A stretch of 64,000 bases of DNA from Aphrophora alni (lineage: Eukaryota; Arthropoda; Insecta; Hemiptera; Aphrophoridae), in assembly GCA_963513935.1 (NCBI GenBank), contig OY740767.1, positions 79,038,060 through 79,102,059 of the forward strand, given 5' to 3'. A program made the translations under genes and the position numbers. Of the stretch, positions 25,218 to 44,156 are shown piece by piece. Every line of letters starts with the position of its first letter. Within the stretch, counting starts at the first letter, position 1. The notes under the pieces are model-generated. The model saw nothing but the letters and a program-made list of their open reading frames with translations, was not told the origin of the DNA and made no database searches.

Positions 25218-25998
25218 TTATCGTATTTTAATAACTTCATACGGCCCTTCGTAAGATTCGCAGAATTTATGATATCTTTTATCTATTGTACTGGATGGAA
25301 CACAACCCCTTATCACAACTTTATCATCTATTCCATATTCTGTGGGAGGATGTAGTTTATTATAATTTTCCGCGTATTTTTCTCTTTTGTCCTTTATTCT
25401 TAAAACATAATCTTCTTGTTTTGTTATTGGCTCTGGGCTATTTCCTGGGTTTATCGAGTATTTAGCCGAAATTCTTTCGGGACGTCTGCCAAATTGTGCC
25501 TCCAAAGGTGTTGTTTCTATTGTATTATGGTATGATTCAGTTATGCAGGTTTCAATGATATCCAGCACCTTTCCCCAATCCTGATGTCTGTTGGGTACTA
25601 ATATCCTAAAAAATCGCCCTAACTGCCTCATAACTCTCTCCATGGACTAAATTACTCTGAGGGTTTCTGATTGCGATTGTTTTTTGTCTTATTCCTAGTT
25701 CTTGTCATCCCTGTCCCCACTTTTTCGAGGTGAACTGAGTTCCGTTGTCCGAAAATATGCCTTTAGTAATTGAACATCCTCTATGTATTTTTTAATTTGA
25801 TTTAGAGTAATTACGGTGGTGGTGTTTTTAACTTTGTATAATTTAAAAAATTTAGAAAATGCATCGATCAGTACGAGTATGTATCTGGCTCCGTAAATTG
25901 TTTTGGGCAATGGTCCATAATAGCCCACACAAACTAAGTGTCTCTTTCCCTTCGGAATTATTGCTTGTAATTCGGCATTCCTCTGTTTTACGTCATGT
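25218..25998 (-). pseudogene. Ty3/Gypsy integrase relic
   Basis: Minus-strand reading, broken into at least three frames. The N-terminal side (about 25998-25700) has KGKRHLVCV then YYGPLPKT and VLIDAFSKFFKLY, which carries the first catalytic Asp of the rve core. A second block around 25740 reads FSDNGTQF (second Asp) in another frame. NPQSNLVHG and ERVMRQLGRFF (about 25660-25620) carry the region of the catalytic Glu across a further frameshift. The rest (to 25218) is the integrase C-terminus, with TTPLEAQFGRRP and a YEGPYEVIKIR end typical of Gypsy integrases. Reverse transcriptase, protease and gag are missing: the relic stops at the junction with the Penelope-like element near 26.0 kb. 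Confidence 0.8.
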
Positions 25999-25999
25999 T

Positions 26000-26800
26000 T
26001 AAATATACTGTATTTAAAAGTGACACTAATTTTATATCTAAATATAGTATTAAGAATTCTTTAGATTTAATTAACAAATTATAAAAGTTACTATATCTTC
26101 TAATGCTAAAATTGTATTGCTTGATGTTAAAAGTCTTTTTACAAGTATACCCATTAACCAAGGTAAGGAACATGGTCAATGACATAATTAGCGATACCAA
26201 TGGTGATACAACATTTAGTAATGAATTAAAAACAGCTATAGAAATTTGCATTAGTCAAAATTATTTTCAATTTAACGATAAATTTTATGAACAAATAGAA
26301 GGGTGGGCAATGGGTTCAACTTTGTCACCTGTTCTAGTAGAAATTTTCATGGCTTATTTCGAAAATAATCTATTTGGTAAAGACAATCCTTTATTTAAAA
26401 ATATATAATTTATTGGTACCGATATGTTGACAATGTTTTGTGTTTGTTTAGTGGCACAAATAGGCGGTTAGACTCTCTACTTAAAACCATAAATTTTGTA
26501 AATAGCAACATTCAGTTCACTATGTAAGTGGGTATAAATAACAGCATTAATATCTTAAATCTTAACATTAATATCAGTGACAGTTATCATAAATTAAAAA
26601 ATTTCAGAAAACCTACTTATACAGATAAAGTAATACCTGCTGATTCTAATCATCCTATCAGCCATAAACATGCTGCTTTTCACAGCATGATGCGTAGACT
26701 AATTATTATTGTACCTCTTTCACCTAATGACTTCAATGATGAACTGAATGTCGTTAAATAAATTGCTGTTAATAATAAGTATGATGTTAGTTAAATAGAT
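26000..26800 (+). pseudogene. Penelope-like reverse transcriptase remnant
   Basis: Motifs in order: an LDVKSLFTSIP-like segment (about 26121-26155, the first catalytic Asp region); EGWAMGSTLSPVLVEIFM (about 26300-26350, the GxPMGSPLSP motif); then, after a frameshift near 26410, WYRYVDNVLCLFSGTN (26414-26461), where the usual YVDD is YVDN, so the second metal-binding Asp is lost. An in-frame TAA at 26524 precedes the thumb region with FRKPTYTDKVIPADSNHP (about 26605-26660) and HKHAAFHSM. Further stops follow at about 26759 and 26792. The gene is dead. Confidence 0.75.
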
Positions 26801-27030
26801 AATATTTTAAGGAAAAAGTTAAAGCGTAGAGCTGAAAATTTAGTCTACTATTCCCATAATGATAGCATTGAAATAGTTAAATATTGTAAATTATCTTATA
26901 TCAACAGAACTAGTTACAAAATCAGTAACCTTATTTCAACTAAATGTAATCGTAAGGTTTCCTTTTATTGTACAAAGAATCTAGGGAAAATGTTGTTATT
27001 AATAAAGATAAAAAAGAAATGTTAGAAAAT

Positions 27031-27190
27031 AGTGGAGTTTATAAAATAGCTTTGGAAGAGTATGATTATGAGTACATAGTCAATCAGGTAGATCTATAAA
27101 AGTTAGAATTAAAGAACATGTAAAATGCTGAAAACATGCCTATAGAAACTCTAACTTTGCTAACCACCTTTTGGACTCAGGTGAGTTTTG
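27031..27190 (+). pseudogene. GIY-YIG endonuclease remnant of the Penelope-like element
   Basis: SGVYKIALEEYDYEYIV (from 27031) corresponds to the SGVYxIxCxxCxxxYIG start of Penelope GIY-YIG domains, with the cysteines lost. After a frameshift, RSIKVRIKEHVKC and NSNFANHLLDSGE (to about 27183) match the GRSxxxRxxEH and SxFAxHLxxxGH blocks. Its position downstream of the reverse transcriptase supports the assignment. Confidence 0.7.
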
Positions 27191-27540
27191 ATCCGAAATT
27201 GAATGGTAAACTCCTACATAAATATAGAAAATAAAAGCAATAGATTAAATAATTTAGAATGTTTAGAAATAAATAGATCTATTTCGCTTAGGCCTATTCT
27301 CAACTTAAATGACCAAATTGTATTAAATTCGTCACCATTTCTAAAACCTATCCTTAAAATAGTTCATTAACCTTCATCTACGGTACCTTCTAGGTTTTTC
27401 CCTCTACCTTTCTCGATTTCTCTATTGTATTTCAGTTTCCTGTTACTTGTGTGTATTTAAATAGTTGTCTATACCTGTTAAATATCAGTTGCCCGATGAT
27501 GCCGCAAGGCGAAACAATAGTAGCTCATTTATATATTTAA

Positions 27541-33098
<5,558 letters not shown>

Positions 33099-33298
33099 GG
33101 TTGGTTCTTGTAAACATTAAAAACTCAATTGTGATTAACGTACGCCAATTAAGACGGGTTGGACCAAATCCCTTCTAGGCTAGCAGATTACACTGAGTTC
33201 CTATTCAATCGGAGTAGGTTGGTTCTTGTAAACATTAAAAGCTCAATTTTGATTAACGTACGACAATAAAGACGGGTCGGACCAAATCAATTCTAGGG
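33099..33298 (+). repeat. 118-bp tandem repeat array, left arm
   Basis: One full unit (33099-33216) starts GGTTGGTTCTTGTAAACATT and is followed at once by a second, more diverged unit from 33217 to about 33298, possibly continuing to 33336. The same unit occurs in inverted orientation at 35281-35535. There is no ORF. Confidence 0.9.
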
Positions 33299-34145
33299 TT
33301 TTGGACTTCAGTTCGACTCCTACAATTAAATCCCCTTTACTGACTTACCCACCTGGATTCGAATAATATAGAAAACGTAACCAACACTGGACAACTTGCT
33401 ACAAACAATTATGAGTAATAAGTGAGCACGAATTAAAAATATATATTTTCCATATAAATAAAAAACGTTTATAAGTTTTAATTTATATATAATATGTAAG
33501 ATCACATAAGAGTGTCAATAAACAAACATTTATTTCTGGTACAGTCGATTCATAATAGCTTTCATAATGAGGTCAAAATAGGAAAACTGATTATAAACAT
33601 TACAGTAATCATCAAATAAACTATCTAAATAGATTCGAGAATGAATATTTAAAAATAAAAAACAAAAGAAACGAATTTATATATAAGTGGGAATAATTGA
33701 ATTTTATAAAAATAGACATCAATAAGAACTATGTTTAAATTAAAAATAACAAAATTAAAAATGGTTATTTGAAAATACTATAATAAGCTCAAAAGTAATC
33801 TGAAGGAAAAGATGAAAATAATAAATAAACAGTACATTTCACCGCAGAAGTTATAATTGAATTATTAAAGTTGCTACTAAACTCCCTTGAGTTGTACGAG
33901 AAAAAAAACTCGAGATTATAGTATAAATAATCATGGTTCTTAATTAAAAGTTTTCAACATTAAGCGTATAAAGTGTTCAAACTGTCAAGTAATTTGATGA
34001 TATATCATTATTAATTCAGACCTGTTTTTCATCTAGGGACTTAAACTAAAAATCTAATACAGTTTGAAATTATAATATAAATTATTGACTCGTGTAAAAC
34101 TGACATCTCTTAATACGATTTATGTATTTATTATATATACTGAAT

Positions 34146-34146
<1 letters not shown>

Positions 34147-34181
<35 letters not shown>

Positions 34182-34205
34182 AACACACACACACACACAC
34201 ACACA
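34147..34205. repeat. (TA)n(AC)n compound microsatellite
   Basis: A TA run passes directly into an AC run. Confidence 0.95.
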
Positions 34206-34565
34206 TACGTACACACAAACTGTTTAAAACTGTTGATTTTATATTTTGTCTAGTAGCCTAGTACATCATATTTGGAGAACAAGAGAAAGGGCGGAGAAGA
34301 GTAAAATTAGTCTGTAACTAGTTCTGATACAAAATCTGGTATAGGATATAAGTTCAGCCGTGAACGAAAATGGTGGGTTAACGTAAAAAAAAATTGCATA
34401 ACCGAAAGTAAATTACTTGAACTCACTGGTCTATGTGTACTTGATGTTATGGTTGGGAAAAAAACATTATTTATTAATTGCTTAATTTAAATATAATAAT
34501 ATACAGATATATTGATTTAGGTGTAACATCTCATTTCTTTTATAGACAACACTAGTTCAACATTA

Positions 34566-34705
<140 letters not shown>

Positions 34706-34927
34706 ATTATATATATTATATACGGATTTTTTGGGTTAATTTTTTTTTACCTATAATTTATAAAATGTATTTACTAAAATTGATAATAGTTTTTACACAC
34801 ACCAATACAAAATAAATTTTGAATAACTTTATATAAAAAATGTTTGACATTGTGCTTCACAAAAATATTGATGACGCACAATTAATGATGGCTAAGGCTT
34901 AGTAGCCGCCACACAGAATGCTAACAT

Positions 34928-34929
<2 letters not shown>

Positions 34930-34987
<58 letters not shown>
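34930..34987. repeat. 58-base T homopolymer
   Basis: An uninterrupted T run. It could be the poly(A) tail of a retroposed copy lying to the right on the minus strand, but the adjoining sequence matches no known element and no target duplication is evident. Length in an assembly is unreliable for such a run. Confidence 0.9.
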
Positions 34988-34990
<3 letters not shown>

Positions 34991-35280
34991 TTATGAGTGT
35001 CAATAAATCTTTGTATTGAGTGATTTCCATGGACTTGGAAAGTACAACGCTGATCAACTTGGTTATCATCTAAAGGTAGAAAATATCACATTTAAAACGA
35101 TTTGAAATTTGACAATAATTAATTATTTCTAGACATTCGTATATAAATTCCAATGTATTAAACCCAATGTATATTTTTATTTGTAAATGTTTGTTTATAT
35201 AATGAATATGCTTCTGTAACACAGTATAACACTCATTTATTTTTAAACATTTACTTATACTTCATTACCAGTAAGAATTT

Positions 35281-35535
35281 CTTAATTGGCGTACGTTAAT
35301 CACAATTGAGCTTTTAATGTTTACAAGAACCAACCTACTCCGATTGAATAGGAACTCAGTGTAATCTGCTAGCCTAGAAGGGATTTGGTTCAACCCCTCT
35401 TAATTGTCGTACGTTAATCACAATTGAGCTTTTAATGTTTACAAGAACCAACCTACTCCGATTGAATAGGAACTCAGTGTAATCTGCTAGCCTAGAAGGG
35501 ATTTGGTCCAACCCGTTTTATTGGCGTACGTTAAT
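35281..35535 (-). repeat. 118-bp tandem repeat array, right arm (inverted)
   Basis: Slightly more than two units on the minus strand, nearly identical to each other and to the unit at 33099. Both full units contain GATTGAATAGGAACTCAGTG and CTGCTAGCCTAGAAGGGATT. With the left array they form a long inverted repeat around a 2-kb spacer, as in foldback-type elements. Confidence 0.9.
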
Positions 35536-38500
35536 ATAACATAAAAATAATTTCACATTGTTTCTGAAGGGTTTAATTTTATATGGAAAAAATCGTACCT
35601 TTCCAAAAATAAAACTACTCGACCTATACTTCTCTATAATCTATAGGCAGGGATATTTATAACATACAAGTAGTTTAATTAAGTAATTTTTGTCATATTT
35701 TGTGAATGTTATATTATTTCCAACTAAATTCAAAATGAAGCAGACCAATGATATTAAAACAGTAAAATCTTTCGGTGGAGAAAGGTATTTCTTACTTGTA
35801 GTATATTTCATCTTTTATTACTAAAGCGATTCTACTGTAACTTTTTAAGGTAAACCGTATGTTTAATATTTCAAATTAAATTTAAAATTTGTTTGATTAG
35901 TGTGAAAAGTTTTTCAGTCTTTGCGTAACGTAAAGGAATTTGTAATTGCTTTAAAAAACGGCAGTGGTTGAGACTAAAATGAAATAATATCCTTCAGTTT
36001 ATATAGTGAAGAAAATATGTTTAATTTAAATATACCTAGTGTAATTGAAATTCATGAATACAGTGGCAAGAACCAGTCGATAATTTGACTGCAGAATTTT
36101 ATGTATTATTCAATATTACATATAAGAAGTAATTTGTTTGCAAAGCCTTGGTTGACATTCAAACAGTATATTATTATGTCTTTGGATAGACATGATTTTA
36201 CCTTTGTTCATTATATTTAAAAGAAATGTGATTAAAAGACAAATAATTCATGTTGATTCATTAACACATTTTATTTCATGCAAAATAAGTGTTATTCCTT
36301 CCATTGGTAAACGTTTCCTTCCTTGTTGAATTGTTTTTTTTTAATCCTTCAATTCATTAAAAAAAAGTTTACAATATTACGAGGCAAGTTACTAAAAACA
36401 TTAACTGAAGTGACGTCCATTTTTCGCCCTTTACAAAGAAATTAAATTTTTATAGTAAAATGTGAAGTTGAAAGATAACTTTCCTTAATTCATAAAATAT
36501 TTTACACGGTTCATGTTCAATGTTTAACTACACAACGAGACAAATATATAGCTTTCATTTTATTGATCTTACTTAATCATATCAGAAAAGTTTTATTTAA
36601 AATAACTATTGTAGCTGTCTTTGTTTCATTAATAGAAACCAGAACTCTTAAATGAACACCAATCATAACATCAGATCAAGTTTAGAGTGTTTGTTCCAAT
36701 TCACATATACAGAGTTAATATGATATATCGACATGATTTCAGTCAATCACAAGAACAAGAAAGTAATAGTGACTTTTAAAGAAATAAATTACGTCTAAAC
36801 TGAAACGCTTACAGTTTGTGTCATTGCTAATATCATTCAAGTAATTCACAAATTTTTTGTTGTTGTTTTTTAATTATCCAAATTTATCTATTAATCAAGA
36901 TAATGTTGAATGTTTAATTTGTTTCATTTGGAAACTTCAAAATATATTAGGCCAAAACAATCATTTTTATAAACAATTAATTATGTTAGTTATTTTTATT
37001 ATAATATATATGTTTCTTCAGTCATCTGGATAACCTACAATGTAGTAGGTTAATAATTGGGTGTATGCATATTAAAATAAATAAGTTTTTTCTCCAATAA
37101 CTCGTTTACCATTAGACTTAGAGAAAACATGTTTAACATTTCTATAATAAATGTTATTCGTATTCGTATTGTTACAAATACGAATATCTTTAAAAACAAT
37201 GACTGGAAAAAATTAAAATTAAGATAAACATTAGTTAAGTATACATCAGTGCAGGACAAGTTTAGGTTTCAATCAAAACATGTGTCAAGTAGTTTATTGA
37301 CTTAAAAGTTATCAGAAATAAAAGAAAGTTTCACATAATACTTTATTAATCGTTTTTACAAGCAAAGGTCTGCAATTTAAAAATAAAATAAAATATCCCA
37401 TTAGAATGTTAACCAATAAAGGCCATAGCATAATTCAAAATTATTAACCGCGTTAATAAACATGGAAATAGGGGAGACGCTAGAAAAATCAGTCGAATTC
37501 AATTTACAATCATCAAAAGAACATGATGTAATAACAGGCCAATTTCAAAATAAAATTATTCAAAATAAACAAGATCGTCTACAAAAGTAATAATTCAATT
37601 TCGAAGGCGATATAAGCCATAAAAAGCCATTGGTTTAATAAATAATATTAAGTGTTAAGTGACTTCAATATCATATCATTAAAAATGATCTATGAATACA
37701 AGAAATGGGATGAGTGAAGTTAAACTCAAAGTCCCATTAACAGAAGCTCAAGAATTATCTAAGTAATTGGTGTTATCAAATTTATTTGAGGAAGATCTCA
37801 TAATCAAAATCACTTAATCAAACTAATTCCTGTAAGACCGAATCATAAGCGGTATATCTAAAACAAGCTTAAAGTCTAACAAATGTTCAATAAAATAAAA
37901 ATAAATTCAGAATAGCTAAAATAATATTATTATCAAGTATTTATAACACTTTATTATAACAAGTATTAAAATTTACTTACTTAAGAGAAAGATATATTAC
38001 AATGAAATATTCAATATATATATATATCAAAACTTTATAATGAAATATTGTAGTATATATGCCACTACTTTAATTAATCTAACCCGATTCATGAACAAAT
38101 GTAAAATAAATACATTGGTGATTGTAGATCCTTCTTTTATCTCCTTCTATTTACTTAAATTAAACATTTTCATTCAAGTAATTTATTTTTATACTGTTAC
38201 GAAAATTTGTGCTAGAAAAAAAAGAAAGTTTCCCAGTTTGTTAACTTTCGTTTTTACTTTTAAGATTTAAGAACGAAAAGATCAATATTTAAAATACAAC
38301 ACACACAGTGTCTGCGTGGCTTAGCAAAGTTTTTCATGTATGTGAAATTTTAAAATAATTAGCGCTTACAATTTTGATAATTTATATAAATGTTGAACAA
38401 ATACATAATAAACACAAATTATAAATGTAAATACAATTATACGCGTGCATAAATGTTTTCATCTAAATATATTTTAATACAAATTATATTATCTGATTTG

Positions 38501-41066
38501 TTTCATATCAATATTCAATTTTTTACTCTACCTGGATTAATATTATGAAACCAACAGTAAAAGTTAAATTTGAGAAAATTCGTGAAAAGTAGAAATATTC
38601 ACTTACAAAAATCTCATTAAAAGTTTTATTTTAACAATATTATAGTGCTGTAAAGCACATAAAAATTTTAAATTGCGTAAACCCCACAATACAAATAAAC
38701 CAAAAAATATTGTTTTGTATAAAAGTTTTATCTCATATTGTAAAGTTCAATTATGTTCATATGAATACAGTAATTTGGTACCTGATAAACAAACTTTAAA
38801 AATATCATGCTAAAATCTTCACAATGCATATTTTAGCTTTCTTTAAAGTTGTTCACATTTTTGTTTTTATATATTTAACAACTATTCACTGAAAATAGCT
38901 TTAAGCATAAATTACTAAATATATCTCTGTATAATATTTCCGTTTAAGATATTAATCTTTTATTCGCTACAAGTTTTAAACTGTGTAAATTATGTCTGAA
39001 AGTCTTGAAACATACAAAAACTAGATCCTTGATTTGAATTTCGTTTACCTTATGGGACATTTACATGTACAAAAGAAACCCAATTAAACTACAAGGAGTG
39101 AAACATGAAATATCCATACGGTACATAAATAAATAAATACCTGATTATGTATTTGTACTCAGGAGTGGGAGAAAAATGGTAGTTTTTTTACAAAAATTAA
39201 AATGTTATTTTCTTTCTCCATTCTTGTGATTTATAGACAATTTACACTCAAGACTTGTCAGAATGAGATAAACACTATATGTTCACTAGGTTATTCTTTC
39301 CGTATATTTTATTCGTAAGATCCAGACTGCAGTAATCAACACAAATTTAATTTAGTGGTAGTATTTAGTTCTAGTAATGAATTGACGTGAGATGAAAGTA
39401 GAACAATGAGGTCACTACAGTGTTGGGATTAGAATTCAACAGGGCGGAGGATTAAAGCAAGAGACTATTTATCTAAGGAATTAATTAATCTATTTTAACA
39501 AATTACTTATAGGAATGTTGTTATAACCGTCTCCATATGCAATCCTCGTATTACAATATATTCCTGAAAATTTAATTCATCAAAAGACTTCAGCTGAAAA
39601 CATTTTTGGAATCTCAATTAGACTCGATTCTAATGACTATAACAAAGCATTACGATGTAACGACACAATTTTGTAAGTTTTTTTATGAAAGTTGAATAAT
39701 AACACTTTCAACATTTAAGTTTGTCCTGACATTATTATTAACATAATACAGAATGTTTTTACTTCAATCTAGGTGGATGATTTTATTTTTATGAATCCGC
39801 TAAATGTGTTAATTTATTATTTCAGATTATTGACTGAATTAAAAAAGAAATCCAGACGAAAACATTTTCTTAAATTATAATAGAATTTAACACTCCAGGT
39901 GAAATGGTATTCCTACTTTTATTTTATTTGAAAACTAAGATTTCTACATATCATTTGTCTCTACCCTTGTGAGTATTTCTAAAGCGTTTTGAATACCTTG
40001 TAGTAAATATTAGCAGTTATCGTTTTATAACTTTTTTTCGAAACTGGTTGATGCTTTTTATCACCTCATAAATTACAGTCTTTTATCTCAGAATGGTTTC
40101 CACCCTTTCTAAATTTCTGTTATTTCCATGCTGAAATTCATTTCAAATGGTTTGCATAGTCAGGGACTGTAACTACGGCAACGGCCATTTCCGATCCGGT
40201 ATAGTGAAATAAAAATGTTATGCCAACGTATAAATTTACTTATCCTTATTATTTGATTTAAAAATATGTTTAAAATATTTTTGTGTACTACTTTTTTATG
40301 TGATATGATTAAGCCTTAATGAATTTTTTTATACAATAGTTATTAGTGAATTTCATTTGGAATGTTATAAATGTAGCTTTTACAGAGGAATTCAAAACAA
40401 AATTAAGAATCAAGGTCATCAAACAAACACATTTTTATCCGCAGTTATTTTCCCTGATTATTATTAATGTAATGGTTGTTATGTTACCGTATTTTCAGAA
40501 CTTATTCAAGGAGAAAGATTTTATATATTAATGTATAAATCTACAATATAAATTACAAACAATTTCAACTGCCACGGAATTGTAAAGAGAATAGTGAATT
40601 TAATGTAAAAATAATGTGTACAGTAGCTTATATAGTATTTACATCAGATGTTTAGTTATTAGTGTTGATTATCTATCAAATTCTAAAAGTCGTTTTAGTA
40701 ACGTTAAATTTGATTTTAATTCTTTTGTCATCCCACTACGGGCTAAGGAAAACGATAAATTGTCATGGAAGGGGATTCACGTCAGTTGATTATAGTGAGC
40801 TGGCATCAAAAAATCTAACATGAAATTTAGCTCATATTGACCATTTCTTTACTTGCGGTAGTTCAAGGTACCAGGAAACGTAAAGTAATATTTATCTACT
40901 TGCTACTGTTAAGACTATGGACTATATAAGGGCCTACTTGGGTTCAAGAAGTCTGGATATCCCAAAATGTCTTGTTCGTGAATAAATGCAATTAAAATGT
41001 AGTTCTAGGATTATTTCTTTACTCCAGTGAACAATATTTTGATAAACTTAAGAGTCATATTTCGTT
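35536..41066. other. AT-rich noncoding DNA
   Basis: No gene or element recognised. A short run of balanced composition starts near 40730 and leads into the pogo-like scrap. Confidence 0.5.
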
Positions 41067-41173
41067 ATGGGAGAGCGTCCTGCAAAGGAAGCAAGAAAAA
41101 CCTTCAATGTCAGCAAGGTTATTAATGTTCTGTCTGGTGAGTGTGGACAGTTGGTAACGATATACACACGATG
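41067..41173 (+). pseudogene. Possible pogo/Tigger-type transposase scrap
   Basis: A 35-codon open segment reads ERPAKEARKTFNV then VINVLSGECGQLVTIYT. The pattern RPAK...(16-18 residues)...SGExGxLVTI is characteristic of the DDE_1 core of pogo/Tigger/Jerky transposases, just after the first catalytic Asp. The reading stops at a TGA at 41172 and I cannot follow the domain further. Either a very short relic or a chance resemblance. Confidence 0.35.
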
Positions 41174-42273
41174 AACGACTTCTTAGACAAGAATTGTGTT
41201 CTATGTGACATCTCGGGTGTGATTAAAGAAGATTCTCCTTAGTTTACTGCAAATATATTATGTTAATACTGTTATACATGTTGGACATTTCTACATTCAT
41301 AAAGGGAAAGAGAACGTATTATGTAGTGTACAATACAGTAAAAAATTGTGTTTGTTAATCTCTGCATATTCCAAACAATTCTACTATACAAGAGTATACT
41401 TGAGAAAAATCAGTTAAAACATATGAGTAATTTTAGAATGATTCTATATACAATAGTTGTTTATAGTTGTATTAAGTTTATAGAGTAGAATAATAAGCTC
41501 TAATAATTGAGCAGAGTAGAATATATGACATAGTGTATAAATTAAATATTACATTCCTAGTACATCCAGTTTTAATTAAACTCGCTGCCCTTAAATGAGT
41601 ATAAGAAGTTTTTAATATACCAGTAAGAGTAAAATATTTAAAGGTATCCGCATCGTGTTAAAAATCTGTAACACCTATAAAGATAAACTGATGGTATTTT
41701 CTAATCTTAGGATAAATAATGTATGACTTTTTTGTTTACTTTTACATAGACTTTAAACTTTATTAATTGTAAATATTTGCCAAGTATAAGCTCAACCTTT
41801 ACTCGTATTATACCGAATGGAATATATTGACCTATGTTTAACAAAAAAGAATAGTGTTTCGATTTTTTTGTTTCAATAACAGTAACAAATGTAATATTAT
41901 TATACATCAAATACCTGTGCATTTTCATAAAGGAACTTCGAGGTCATAGACCAATCTACTGGGATTAAAAATTATAATTCACCAGAATACGTAAGAGGTA
42001 TAACTTTCCTTATTGTAATTCTTACTAAGGAGAACTATAAAAATTGTGGTATACTATATTTAACGTATTATAGAACTTGAACAATACAATATTTTGAAAA
42101 TTTTTTGAACAAATCTCAACTTCATACAGAAAATTTATGTTTTGGAGACGTTTTTTAATACCGTCTTTTACAGACTACAAAATGTTGAACCTTTTACAAA
42201 AACTTTGTATTACAGGTATAAATTTTTACCTTAGGGTTGCGTAAATGAGTCTATTAAAATGTTGTTCACTATG

Positions 42274-42318
<45 letters not shown>

Positions 42319-42462
42319 GTTTTAAAGAAATAAGTGTCAAACATTTTCAGTCAGTTTTCATCTAAATATAAATGTTTCACTTGTTTTGGACTTGGTTTGA
42401 CTACCACCTTCATCCATTCTTTAACTAGGAAAACAAAGTACCGTTTCAAGTTGCTACATTTT
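41174..42462. other. AT-rich noncoding DNA
   Basis: Nothing recognised except a TA run at 42275-42316. Confidence 0.5.
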
Positions 42463-43140
42463 ACCACAAAGTGGAATTGTACAAAACTTAATGAACTGCA
42501 CTGAGTTAGTGAGGTTTTTTATTAGAGTTTCATACCATAAACTACAGAAAAAATTATGTTATCAAAACTCCAAAATATTTAGTAATTCGTACAAATATAT
42601 AAGTAACAACATGTTTACAATGGTGTTGACATAAGTTATAGGGATTTCGCTTGAGTTTTAAAGTTTTGTACACTTTAACAAAGTAATCTACTGCACTCTA
42701 CTGTCACATATAGGAAAATTACATCTTAAACCAACAGTAGGTATTTAAACTTTGCGCAACTAAATCTACTGTATAACTAATAAAGAATGTATTACAATAA
42801 TGTCATAATTAATTACATGTCTAAATAAATTGTGAAGTTTTTCACTTGAGCAAAATACACGTCACTTACAGGTTCCATCTATGCACTGCTAAATGACAAC
42901 TACAATAATCTGTACGGTGACTATCAAAAGTTTTAATTAAAGATAACAATACATCCAGAAGCAATGAAAATTTACATATTTGAGATCGCTTCCAAGTTTA
43001 CAGAATATTTGTAGACACATATTATTCTATTTAATACACGTTGAAATATAGAGACTCTTAGTTAGCCAAATGCGGAAATATACAAAGAACCCAATTTCCC
43101 TACCCGTGACTGTCTTTTTTGTGTGTCGTCACCTGTCGAC
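42463..43140. repeat. Diverged dispersed repeat, copy 2
   Basis: Collinear with 1-670 in the same orientation and diverged by many substitutions and small gaps. Matching landmarks are ACCACAAAGTGGAATTG at 42463, CTCTACTGTCACATATAGG near 42695, and GTGTGTCGTCACCTG near 43121. No ORF is shared by the two copies. The left edge may extend further, because copy 1 is cut by the window start. Confidence 0.7.
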
Positions 43141-44156
43141 CGTCAATCAACTGTCCACACTCTTTAGACAGACAGATATATAAAAAATATAGTTTTTAAT
43201 ATACGAATAGTTCTCTAAAGACCTGGAGAAACAATATCTCGATAATATAAACAATCCCTTATTTCCCAACAACTTAATAATAGAATAAATATTCCTTTGA
43301 CTTATGATAGTTACATATCTGGAAATTACCCATTGTATGTCTTTATTACAAAAATACAAAAATTAAAACAACTACTATGCTATGATGAAAGTTCTAAGTA
43401 AACTACTTTCAAATAGTTTTTGCAGGTGTTATATCAATTCTTGTTTATTTATTGACTTAAAATATTTATTTTAATTATAATCAAAATTGATTATGTTTTT
43501 AATTCGAAAAAAAAAAAAATTTAATACAACTAAGTTGTTAAGATATATAATAGATACTAAGTGCAATACAGTAAAATATATAAGAATATCATTCATTCTT
43601 CAATATGGAAAAAATCGGAAAAAGAGAAACACAATATTGTCTAAATAAACCTCACAAAATTTACAGTAGATATCAGCGGTAACAGAATACATATTTTAAT
43701 TTTTTTCAAGGAGGTAAACAAAGTTGATAACATCATCTCCTTCCATGGTGTCCGACCATTCCATTCTACTTTGAACCCTTCACATTCTTCCGGACTCAAT
43801 ACTAATTTAACTGAAACTCAATAATTTAAACTGCTATTTCCTAAACCAGTAAATTAGTAAATGCTTTCTTAAATTATATTAGTGCACGGATTAACAATAA
43901 AAATTTAATTGTAGATATGGATTAGTAACAACACATTACAATAATTAGTGACAAGTTTCAAGTTTTGACTAAGATCAATATAAATTAAAAACCTTAAAAC
44001 AGTTGCTATCTATGTATCTAGATTGTCGGGGCAGATATTCACTCTGTGAAACTCGAGTTTCGACGAAAATTATTTTTAATAACTTTCCCGAGTTGTCTTT
44101 ATTTTCCCTCAGTTAATGGTTAAAACCAAACATTTATATTCATTAAATTTATGAGG
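43141..44156 (-). other. AT-rich DNA, upper part possibly errantivirus leader
   Basis: On the minus strand the bases below 44157 lie just downstream of an LTR and primer site, so the first few hundred may be an untranslated leader. A GAAACTCGAGTTTC palindrome near 44054 is the only distinctive motif. No gag ORF follows. Confidence 0.35.

Larger units (their letters stand above)
25999..27540 (+). mobile_element. Decayed Penelope-like retroelement
   Basis: A 5'-truncated element in plus orientation, abutting the Gypsy integrase relic. It contains remnants of a reverse transcriptase followed by a GIY-YIG endonuclease, the domain order of canonical Penelope-like elements. It ends in a tail with GATGATGCCGCAAGGCGAAAC (about 27494), a segment resembling 3' ends seen in this class. 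Frameshifts and stops run throughout. Because the Gypsy relic is cut at exactly this boundary, one of the two inserted into or recombined with the other. Confidence 0.7.
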
